In this document: in pieces, positions 35,199 through 44,140 of the stretch | Position numbering within the stretch: the stretch's first letter is position 1 | Layout of the letters: each line of letters begins with the position of its first letter | From: Isoetes taiwanensis | Lineage: Eukaryota > Streptophyta > Lycopodiopsida > Isoetales > Isoetaceae | Direction of reading: 5' to 3' | Length of the DNA: 64,000 nt | NCBI GenBank assembly: GCA_021234155.1 | Contig: JAJEKV010000014.1 | Span: forward strand, 16,768,966-16,832,965 | Position numbers and translations under genes: made by a program | Notes under the pieces: generated by a model | Database searches by the model: none | Seen by the model: only the letters and a program-made list of their open reading frames with translations | What the model was told of the DNA's origin: nothing

Positions 35199-35758
35199 GT
35201 GGCCTCTGAAAGTCAACAAAAAACATGGATATTGGATTCAGCTGCAACTCATATTATGACAAATAGTAGAGCATGGCTTAAGAACTATAAGGAAGAGACA
35301 AGTGGCAGGAAAGTAAGTGGCATAGCAGAAGGATTGAGCATAGCAGGCACGGGTACCATTACCCTGTATTTTGCTGATAGGCCTCGAGATCTGGACCATG
35401 TACTATTTGTACCTGGATTATCTAAAAATCTGCTATCTTTAGCAAGGTTGACAGATGTTGGAATAGCCGTGTCAATACAAAGAAATGAGCTGCTTCTTTT
35501 GAACGAGAGAAGACAAGTTGTGGGAAAGGCAAATAGAGCAGGTTTTTTATATAAAATGGTTGAAAGTGAAAAAGATGATGTGCAGGCTTTTGTGGCGGCT
35601 GGACCAGATCGAGACATGCAGCTATGGCACAGAAGGTTTGGTCACATAAACCAGGAGAGGCTGAAAAGGCTACAGAAAGAGAAGATGGTCACTGGAATGG
35701 AGGTTTCTTGCACCGGGCAGTTTGAAATGTGTGAGAGCTGCATCCTCAGTACAAGAAG
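35199..35758 (+). CDS. pol: Copia pol, protease and GAG-pre-integrase part (broken 3' end)
   Basis: The open frame begins in the 3' copy of the GTG duplication and continues the gag frame. WILDSAATHIM near 35229 carries the DSA active-site triad of the aspartic protease that cleaves the polyprotein. LWHRRFGHINQERLKRL and the CESC motif near 35737 are the GAG-pre-integrase zinc region that normally opens integrase. Near 35751 one base appears to be missing: the upstream frame ends shortly after at a stop (35760-35762), while the next frame continues the same domain (KKVKRRGRRATRPLQLVHTD). No start codon is expected here because the piece is the continuation of gag. Confidence 0.9.
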
Positions 35759-35836
35759 GTGAAAAGGCGAGGAAGAAGAGCAACAAGACCCTTGCAGCTT
35801 GTGCACACAGATCTTAGTGGAAAGATGCCAGTAAAA
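35759..35836 (+). pseudogene. pol: Copia integrase fragment before the MITE
   Basis: The frame-shifted continuation of pol reads RPLQLVHTDLSGKMPVK. HTDLSG carries the first catalytic Asp of the integrase D,D-35-E core. The frame then enters the MITE at 35837 and meets a stop inside it at 35999-36001. Confidence 0.85.
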
Positions 35837-36087
35837 GGGCAAAAGTATGCTAGTGGGTATCAAAAAAACGCGGCCCCAGCACTTAGATCAGCACCCTGGA
35901 TGTACTATTCTATCATAGTATTCCACTTGTTATTAATTGGAGTTGTTACATATTTCTATTGTTTACCTAATTACCGTGTGCTAGTACCAGTAACACCTTA
36001 AACAAGCTGCCATATGGGGTGCTATATGAGTGCTGTCAGCATGTGTCCGGACGCCTGCTTTTGATACCCACCAGCATACTTTTGCCC
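35837..36087. mobile_element. MITE of 251 bp inside integrase
   Basis: The terminal inverted repeat of 29 bp starts gggcaaaagtatgct and has one mismatch between the ends. AAAA stands on both sides (35833-35836 and 36088-36091), consistent with a 4 bp duplication, although the A run makes the exact length uncertain. The codons before (PVK) and after (TFGKAQYFLV) belong to one uninterrupted integrase segment. Insertion plus duplication adds 255 bp, a multiple of three, so the frame resumes downstream, but the MITE carries a stop. The superfamily is not assigned. Confidence 0.8.
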
Positions 36088-36088
36088 A

Positions 36089-38731
36089 AAAACATTTGGG
36101 AAAGCACAATATTTCCTTGTAATAGTAGACGATTACTCCAGGGAAACATTTGTGTTTCTGCGAAAGAAAAAAAATGAAGTGTTAGAAACATTCAAAATAT
36201 GGATGAGGCAAGTAGAAAGGGAAACAGGTCAGTATATTGGAGCAATCAGGAGTGACAATGGTACAGAATTTGTTTCTCATGAGTTCAATAGATGCTTGCA
36301 GCAAGAAGGCATTAAAAGACAGCTATCGAATCCTTATGAGCAATTTCAAAATGGAGTAGCAGAAAGAAAAATGAGAACATTGAAGGAAGGAGCCTTGAGC
36401 ATGCTGAAATGGGCACATTTGTCAGATCCATTTTGGGGAGAAGCAATTTTAACTGCATGCTATCTTCAAAACAGATCACCTACAGTGGCTCTTGAAAATA
36501 AAACTCCAGAGGAGATGTGGACTGGAGAAAAGCCAGATGTGAGTCATTTGAAAGTGTTTGGATGTGCTGCCTATGCTTTCACACCAAAAGAGTTAAGAAA
36601 GACAAAGTTAGATGCCAGGGCAAGAAAATGCATCTTCTTGGGTTACTGTCATGAAGGGAAAGGGTACAGAGTAATGGATATCAGCACAAGAAAGGTAATT
36701 AAGAGTAGCAATGTCAAGTTTGATGAGTATGGGGTTATACATGATCTTGCAGATGCAGCTTTGGATGACAGAGATCTCTTTCAAGATCAAACAGAATTAT
36801 GGCTAGAAATTCAAGAAGAATCTTCCGGGTCAAGGGCTCTAGAAATGTGTAATGGAGAGCATGAGAATGCAGAAAGGGAACAATCGAGCTCTCAGATTCA
36901 AGGGGAAGGAAGTCGAAGGGAAGGAGATGGACAAGAAGAGATGGTAAATATGATGGAAAATCAACCACAGATGCAGCTTAGACGAAGTAACAGAGGTCAT
37001 CATCCCACAAGCAGATGGTTAGAGTGGAAAAGGTCACAAGGATTTGCAGCATTAGCAAGCGTGAAACAGCAACAAGATTGGTTCGAAAACATACATGGTG
37101 TATGGTGGGAAAGTGATTTGGAAGAAAAGTGTGCATGGGAATGTTTCAAAGCACTATTATTAGATCCACTTTCAGTAAAGGAAGCACTTACTGGGCCAGC
37201 AGCAAACAAATGGATGGATGCTATGCAGGAAGAGATACAAGCTATGGAGATGACCCATGCATGGGATCTAGTCGCACTTCCAAAAGGGAGAAAAGTAATA
37301 GGGTGTAAATGGGTATTCAAACTGAAGCCAGCAAGTGATGGTATGCCAGAAAGGTATAGGGCCAGACTGGTGGCACAGGGTTTTTCTCAGCAACCAGGGA
37401 TCGATTTCGATGAAACATTTTCACCAGTGGCAAAGATGACATCAATAAGGACAGTATTAGCTTTGGCAGCTCAAGAGGACCTTGAAATTCATCAGATGGA
37501 CGTAAAGACAGCATTCTTGAATGGGATACTAGAGGAAGAGATATATATGAAACAGCCAGAGGGATTTGAAGGGGAAAAGGGCAAAGTTTGCAGACTGAAC
37601 AGCGCACTCTATGGTTTGAAACAGAGCCCAAGGACGTGGTATAATAGAATGGATACATTTCTGAAAAAGCATGGGTTTGTCAGATGCATAACTGAGTGGA
37701 ATGTGTATTGCAAATGGGATAAACAGAAAATTGCTATGGTCATTGTGTATGTAGATGATTTGATTCTTGTAAGCAAGGGACTTGAAGGCATCAAAGCTAT
37801 AAAACAGGCCTTAAAATCTGAATTTCTAATGACAGATCTTGGGGAGATTCAAATGTGTTTGGGTCTGCAAATTCAAAGGGATAGAAGTAAGCGAATGTTG
37901 ATACTGCATCAGGAAAAAGCTATACAGAAATTGTGCAGAAGATTTGGCATGAGAGAGTGCATGAAAAAGGCAACACCAGCAGCACTAAACGTGAAATTAA
38001 GCAAGGACATGGAGCCAAGCACAACGCTAGAGAAATTAGAAATGGAAAAGGTGCCATATAGGAATGCAGTAGGATGTTTGATGCATGTGATGGTGAGCAC
38101 AAGGCCAGACATAGTACAAGCAGTTGAGGCTGTTAGTAGATTCATGCAAAATCCGGGGAAGCTTCACTGGAAGGCAGTAAAAAGGATAATAAGATATCTC
38201 CAGGGTACAGCTAGTCTGGGATTGAAATATGGACCAGATTCAAACTATCCTACAGTAAGGTTAGTATCATTTGTGGATGCAGATTGGGCCGGAGATCAGG
38301 ACACGAGAAGGTCTACCACAGGATTCTGCATCATGCTGCATGGAGCAGCAGTTACTTGGACAAGTTCAAAGCAGACATCTGTAGCCTTATCATCCTGTGA
38401 GGCTGAATATGTAGCTACCTCAGCAGCAGTCAGAGAAACAGTTTGGTTAAGGCAGTTTTTGCATGAGATTGGATACAAACAGGAGGATCCTACAGTAATT
38501 TATAATGACAATAGGAGCAGCATTGCATTGACAGAGAATCCAATCCATCACCGAAGATCCAAGCATATCTCCATCCACCATCATTTTACCAGGGAAAAGG
38601 TAGCAGATCGAACAATTAGAATGGAATATTTGCCTACTGCAGAAATGCCAGCGGATCTGTTCACAAAACCTCTGGGTTCAGATAAGTTCGAAGAACACAG
38701 AAATACCTTAGGGCTAGATTCGTCTTTATAA
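36089..38731 (+). CDS. pol: Copia pol: integrase core, reverse transcriptase, RNase H
   Basis: The open frame resumes after the MITE and runs to TAA at 38729-38731. The integrase continues with DDYSRETFVFL, the second catalytic Asp in RSDNGTEF, and the Glu in NGVAERK exactly 35 residues later. Reverse transcriptase follows, with GCKWVFKLK, the 'ARLVAQGFSQ..G.D' block, HQMDVKTAFLNG and the YVDDLI active site (about 37748). RNase H shows FVDADWAGD, SSCEAEY and DNRSSIAL. All major catalytic residues are present over about 880 codons with no internal stop. The enzyme set would copy RNA to DNA in the cytoplasmic particle and integrate it. Upstream lesions prevent normal expression from this copy. 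Confidence 0.95.
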   Translation, partial: KTFGKAQYFLVIVDDYSRETFVFLRKKKNEVLETFKIWMRQVERETGQYIGAIRSDNGTEFVSHEFNRCLQQEGIKRQLSNPYEQFQNGVAERKMRTLKEGALSMLKWAHLSDPFWGEAILTACYLQNRSPTVALENKTPEEMWTGEKPDVSHLKVFGCAAYAFTPKELRKTKLDARARKCIFLGYCHEGKGYRVMDISTRKVIKSSNVKFDEYGVIHDLADAALDDRDLFQDQTELWLEIQEESSGSRALEMCNGEHENAEREQSSSQIQGEGSRREGDGQEEMVNMMENQPQMQLRRSNRGHHPTSRWLEWKRSQGFAALASVKQQQDWFENIHGVWWESDLEEKCAWECFKALLLDPLSVKEALTGPAANKWMDAMQEEIQAMEMTHAWDLVALPKGRKVIGCKWVFKLKPASDGMPERYRARLVAQGFSQQPGIDFDETFSPVAKMTSIRTVLALAAQEDLEIHQMDVKTAFLNGILEEEIYMKQPEGFEGEKGKVCRLNSALYGLKQSPRTWYNRMDTFLKKHGFVRCITEWNVYCKWDKQKIAMVIVYVDDLILVSKGLEGIKAIKQALKSEFLMTDLGEIQMCLGLQIQRDRSKRMLILHQEKAIQKLCRRFGMRECMKKATPAALNVKLSKDMEPSTTLEKLEMEKVPYRNAVGCLMHVMVSTRPDIVQAVEAVSRFMQNPGKLHWKAVKRIIRYLQGTASLGLKYGPDSNYPTVRLVSFVDADWAGDQDTRRSTTGFCIMLHGAAVTWTSSKQTSVALSSCEAEYVATSAAVRETVWLRQFLHEIGYKQEDPTVIYNDNRSSIALTENPIHHRRSKHISIHHHFTREKVADRTIRMEYLPTAEMPADLFTKPLGSDKFEEHRNTLGLDSSL

Positions 38732-38732
38732 G

Positions 38733-38745
38733 CAGAAAGAGGGAG
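38733..38745 (+). promoter_or_regulatory. Polypurine tract
   Basis: cagaaagagggag directly precedes the 3' LTR and would prime plus-strand DNA synthesis. Confidence 0.85.
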
Positions 38746-38948
38746 TGTTAAAATAGTTAAAGGATATTGTTCTGCTTTTAAAGAAAGTAGACGTTGAAAA
38801 ACAAACCACAATATGGTTACAGCTAATTATAGCTTCTTTATTGTAAGTATCTCTGTATATTAATAGAAGGTGGAGGCTAATTTGGTACCACCTGATTCTT
38901 GCAATTCTTGCGTCCTTGTGGTGTCGTGTGGAGCTATCAATTGTTTCA
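38746..38948 (+). repeat. Copia 3' LTR
   Basis: 203 bp, TGTTAAAATAG to TTGTTTCA, with two differences from the 5' LTR. Confidence 0.95.
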
Positions 38949-38953
38949 GAGGC

Positions 38954-40655
38954 AACACCATGAAACTGTTATGGTGTTGGATGCTCATTTAAAGACATTA
39001 TACCAATATAATTCAGTATGTTTTTGAAGGCTGGGAGCTCTAGAGTCCATCCTCGTTTTAGAGGATTGAATCGAGCTTCTAATATCGTCTTTAATTCAAG
39101 GTTTATTTAATGCTCCTTACATCACAACAAAATAAGGAGTACCAATCATACGGATCAATTTCTGCAACTCATAGAAATCTTATTACAGATCAACTTAGAG
39201 CTTTCATTGGTAAGATTATTGATATGACACAATTTAAAACATGCTTTCTACCACAGATAAACCATATTTCTTAAAATAATGTTTGTGTTGTCTACTTATG
39301 TAGCTGGCTTGTTCCTTATTTCCTTACAAATCCAACGTTCTATTAGTGAGATTTGTGCATTCTTGTCTCTTCAGTCAGAATACGTCGCCTACATGATAGA
39401 TTCCTGACCTAAAAAATTCGAATACACCTAAACATAGAACATAGAATAGGAAATATCATTGGTGCATAGTGTTGTCCTTCTAGATACCTATGTAGTTTTT
39501 TCTCGTCATTCGATTAGAGAATGTTGCAAAATAAAGAGCGAGCTCCCACGCCCCATCTGAGGTCCGGTTTTAGGTTTAGGGGTGGTACAGACAGTTGCGT
39601 GGTAACAGCAACATGCAAAATAGTGGATTTTTAAACATATACTATATACTGAAACTTTGTGTGGCGATGCTGAGAATTAGTCATTAGTCGTGGCCATGTG
39701 TCATGGCTGGATGTAATGGAGTTTGTGAGTGGAACAAAATGTTATAGATTTGCCACGCCTTTAGATAAATCAAAGTGTAAAGATGTGAAGTTTAGATGTG
39801 ATGATCCGTCGAATTGCATCCACCCCAACCTCGCTTGTAACAACCTCCCTTATATGTACACTGGTGAATGCCTCATCTCACATACTTAGAAATGGGTGCT
39901 CAACGCCAAAACATTTCATTAATGGATAGATAAATAGTTGTTTTAATGAAAGGCGTGGATCAAGAAGAAACAGATTTGTTTAGTTAAGAGTAATGTTTGA
40001 AATAATAGTGCATCTAGGAAGACTAAGTGGTTCCTCTAAAGTAATCTAGAATGACAATATTAAAGGTTGGTTGGGATTATTTAAATGGTTCCTCTAAAAG
40101 AACCTAGGATGACAATATTAAGACTGAAATTATTTAAATGGGTAAAAGCAAATAGTTTGCATGTTAGCCATGTTATGTTTAGAATATGAGGAACAGAAAA
40201 ATTGTAACTTGTCTTGTACTTGGAAACAAAATTAACCAAATAATCCTTCAAGATGTTGGCCAACAAATCATGCATTGGAACATTAAGACAAACAAAACAA
40301 AAGAGCTATTTAAAGTGACCTAGCACATTAAAACCACATTTAAAACAACTAAGGGTGCATAAAAGTTGGCTGGGAATGGCAATAAACCTAACTTCATATA
40401 GTTATTCTCCAATCAAGTTTTGCTGACATAGAGAAACATCAATCATCGGCTACTCATTTGAATCATCTTCAAGTCTCCTAGTTTTTCTCTGGCATGCTTC
40501 ATCAGCAAAAAAGCGCATGAACCCCCTTGAATTCTAATAAAAAAATTAATATGTAAGCAATGTTAAAATTTGTACCCATGCACATTAAACCCTTATAAAG
40601 CATCAAATATAGGAAGCCAGTCTGCATTATGATGAAAAGGGACAAAACCTGCAAG
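38954..40655. other. Unassigned stretch
   Basis: No gene is recognised. A small duplication of 'ggttcctctaaa..aa.ctag.atgacaatatta' lies at about 40030 and 40088. The short frame 39698-39889 has several cysteines but no known domain. Confidence 0.3.
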
Positions 40656-40660
40656 AAAGA

Positions 40661-41823
40661 TGTGACGCTCCCTGAGTCTATACGATGCTCCCATTGTATA
40701 AATACGGGAATTCCCCTCCCATGGCGACTACATCACCATGGCAAGGCCCTCCGTCATACTCGGACCACTTGGGATGGCCAAGTGTCCGGGCGAGGAACAC
40801 GGAGGTGTCATTCATCCCACGTCCGCTATGGGAAATCCTATACAGCGGAAACATACATATATGTTAGCATACAATAATCATGCAGAAATAATATACCATC
40901 ACGAAGGGTGGCCCATCCATCACCATCACGGAAAAGACAATACATCCATAATAACACGAAATAACACCATGACAAGGCACTACCCTGGGCTCAGACTCCA
41001 AGGGATCAACTGACGGTCAGGGCCTCAAGATATCAACAGACGGAAGTATAACATGGCGTTGGCTGGCATAAGACAATGGCTAGGCTAGCCCACTCCATCC
41101 GCCCCTCCTGTGCACACTTTGCAGATAGGCTGAATCATGCTATGACGTACTTATAGCCCTCCGGAGATGCAATCCCAAGGAATCACCCTTCAGGACTACT
41201 CCGGGTTACATCTCCCCAGTCCGATGAGGCAGGTCAGAGAGGCGTCTCCTTCCCGGGCATGACGGTTCCCTGGGTGTGCTAAAGAACACGTGCCCCCTCA
41301 GTGATCCCCGCATCCGTACCCGACTTACTCCCCTAAATCTAAAGGCTGGCTCACCAGCCCGTTCGAGCCCAGGGCGTCCATATAGGCACATCCCTCCGGC
41401 CCAGAGAGTGTCGGACCCATACCCGGCCCACACACAGTGACCGGCTATAAGCCTAGCACACTATAGGAGTCCTGTAGCCGTGCTAGGCAAGACCCCACTC
41501 CCGATTCACCATCATACTCGTTATCTGGTGCTGAACCACATCATGGCATCCACAGCAAGGTTGGCTCTTGTGCACAGGCCGCATTTATTGGGTATTAAGG
41601 GATCTAGCTAGAGACATCTCTACTACTAAGAGGCTTTTAGATCTCTACCCTTCCCTTAAGTCCCAATACATGGAAGAAGCGGAAAGAAAGAATATAAACA
41701 TCATCTAAGTATCCCGAACAACATACAAAAGAGAATTTAATCATTCCATCTATTCAAAGAAGTGTCAACAGAATAGAGCTATCTAATGACTAACCAGTCT
41801 CTTGGCTGGAGCCGTTGTCACGG
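40661..41823 (-). repeat. Truncated 3' LTR (U3 missing)
   Basis: It is nearly identical to 42488-43748, apart from about 98 bp of internal duplication present only in the right copy. Homology stops after 'ggctggagccgttgtca.gga'. Confidence 0.8.
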
Positions 41824-42470
41824 AAAGAAGAGGGCGCTGTGCCGAGAAAAGGCGGGAAAAAAGGCGCTAAGGGGTGGTGGTAGCAACGGGCAGAAGCAGA
41901 GGCAAGGTTTCTCGAGCTTGAGTTCCGGCGGCTATGGCGGACGGCTAGGGTAAGCGCGTGGAAAGCATAAACGAAAAGAAGAAAACATCTCTTTGACTTT
42001 TAAGTTTAAGTTTAATTTTTTTTTTTTAACTTTTTTTTTAATTATTTTTATACGGCGGCTATACGCGCGTATACGGTCGGGCGCCGGTCCGGTTATACGT
42101 GCTTCTGTTTGGATTCTAAAATGCCCAAACCTGAGCGGCGCCCGAGTTGGTTTTCGGGCCACTTCCTCGACCTGCTGCTGCCGGATGACGACTCCCCTAG
42201 GGTATCACGCCCGACGCGTTGGAGCAAAAATCTCAGCGATCCGAGCTACCTGGAGAAAGTTATGGCGCTTACAAAACTCCAACCTCTGGCTCCACCTTCT
42301 GACCTTAACCACTCCACTAGAGAACACTCTCCTACACACTGGGTCATTCCTCTCGTAACTAGGCCAACTAACATGCTAACTACAGAGTTTGATTACTTTA
42401 AACCTAGGAGAAAGTACCGTCAACTAACGAGTTAGACTATGGCCAGTGCAATGATTTTGGTCCACCAAAA

Positions 42471-42486
42471 CCATGCTCTGATACCA
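42471..42486 (-). promoter_or_regulatory. Primer binding site (initiator tRNA-Met), minus strand
   Basis: The plus strand reads ccatgctctgatacca. The complement, TGGTATCAGAGCATGG, starts one base after the LTR end (42488). Confidence 0.85.
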
Positions 42487-42487
42487 C

Positions 42488-44135
42488 TGTGACGCTTCCT
42501 GAGTCTATACGATGCTCCCATCATATAAATACGGGAATTCCCCTCCCATGGCGACTACATCACCATGGCAAGGCCCTCCGTCATACTCGGACCACTTGGG
42601 ATGGCCAAGTGTCCGGGCGAGGAACACAGAGGTGTCATTCGTCCCATGTCCTCTATGGAAAATCCTATACAGCGGAAGCATATATATATATTTTAGCATA
42701 CAATAATCATGAGAAATAATATACCACCACGAAGGGTGGCCCATCCAACACCATCACGGAAAAGACAATACATCCATAATAACACGAAATAACACCATGA
42801 CAAGGCACTACCCTGGGCTCAGACTCCAAGGGATCAACTGACGGTCAGGGCCTCAAGATATCAACAGACGGAAGTATAACATGGCATTGGCTGGCATAAG
42901 ACAATGGCAAGGGTAGTCCACTCCATCCGCCCCTCCTGTGCACACTTTGCAGATAGGCTGAATCATGCTATGACGTGCTTGTAGCCCTCCGAAGACGCAA
43001 TCCCAAGGAATCACCCCTCGGGACTAATCCGGGTTACATCTCCCCGGTCCGATGAGGCAGGTCAGAGAGGCGTCTCCTCCCCGAGCATGACGAATCCCTG
43101 GGTGTGCTAGAGAATACGTGCCCCCTCAGTGACCCCCACATCTGTACCCGACTTACTCCCCTAAATCTAAAGGCTGGCTCACCAGCCCGTTCGAGCCCAG
43201 GGCGTCCATATAGGCACATCCCTCCGGCCCAGAGAGTGTCAGACCCATACCCGGCCCACACATAGTGACCGGCTATAAGCCTAGCACACTATAGGAGTCC
43301 TGTAGCTGCGCTAGGCAAGACCCCACCCCCTATTCACCATCACACTCGTTATCTGGTGCTGAACCACATCATAGCATCCACAGCCAGGTTGGCTCTTGTG
43401 CACAAGCCACATTTATTGGGTATTAATGGATCTAGCTAGAGACAAGTCTACAGCCAGGTTGGCTGGATCATAGCATCCACAGCCAGATTGGCTCTTGTGC
43501 ACAGGCCGCGTTTATTGGGTATTAATGGATCTAGCTAGAGACAAGTCTAGCTAAGAGGCTTTTAGGTCTCTACCCTTCCCTTAATTCCCAATACATGGAA
43601 GAAGCGGAACAAAAGAATATAAACACCATCTAAGTATCCCGAACAACATACAAAAGAGAATTTAATCATTCCATCTATTCAAAGAAGTGTCAGCAGAATA
43701 GAGCTATCTAATGACTAACCAGTCTCTTGGCTGGAGCCGTTGTCATGGAAGGCGTCCATAGCTCGAGGCTTGTTGGTAGGTGTTAGCAAAAACGGGTTTA
43801 AGCTGGTGGCTGCTGCTCCTCTTCTCTCTCAATTCGAATTTGGGATGAATTGGGGTGGAGGGGGGCTATTCCATGACCCAAAATGGCAAGTCCCTTCTGG
43901 CCAATCGATTTGGGCCAGGTGGCACCCTCTCATTGGTGATAATTAGTTAATTAGACCAAATTAGCATAATTAGGTTAATTATGCCACTAAAATCCATAAT
44001 TATCCATTGGTTTTATTAGCATAGCTAATAAAATCCATTGTAGGTAAACCCCCACTTGGGCCCTTGGGCCTACTACTTATTGGTGACGTGTCATGGTATG
44101 CATACGTATACCATATGAATACCTGGAACGTCACA
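42488..44135 (-). repeat. Complete 5' LTR
   Basis: 1648 bp bounded by TGTGACG and CGTCACA. It includes an internal duplication of roughly 90 bp ('catagcatccacagcca..ttggctcttgtgcac' at about 43373 and again at about 43469). The outer 390 bp (about 43749-44135) is the U3 that the other LTR has lost. Confidence 0.85.
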
Positions 44136-44140
44136 AAAGA

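Larger units (their letters stand above)
22336..38953 (+). mobile_element. Ty1/copia LTR retrotransposon with nested insertions
   Basis: The element 22341-38948 is flanked by the 5 bp duplication GAGGC (22336-22340 and 38949-38953). It has 203 bp LTRs, an initiator-Met-type primer site directly after the 5' LTR, gag, protease, integrase, reverse transcriptase and RNase H in copia order, and a purine tract directly before the 3' LTR. Subtracting the CACTA element (11551 bp plus 3 bp duplication) and the MITE (251 bp plus 4 bp duplication) leaves about 4.8 kb, the usual copia size. The LTRs differ at only two positions, so integration was recent. A frameshift near 35751 and the two insertions make this copy non-autonomous at present. 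Confidence 0.95.
40656..44140 (-). mobile_element. LTR retrotransposon, minus strand, deletion derivative
   Basis: The element 40661-44135 is flanked by AAAGA (40656-40660 and 44136-44140). The outer ends are TGTGACG and CGTCACA. Two long direct repeats (40661 to about 41823, and 42488-44135) are the LTRs. Next to the right-hand LTR, read on the minus strand, TGGTATCAGAGCATGG (42486-42471) is an initiator-Met primer site one base away from the LTR end, which sets the orientation. The internal part left is only about 650 bp (41824-42470) and has no gag or pol motif. The left (3') LTR lacks the roughly 390 bp U3 present in the right LTR. A single deletion from the 5' untranslated region into the 3' LTR explains both losses. 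Superfamily unknown. Confidence 0.85.

Noticed and set aside
41993-42435. Two overlapping plus-strand frames (121 and 108 codons)
   Set aside because: They lie antisense in the leader of the minus-strand LTR element and overlap each other; no recognised domain.
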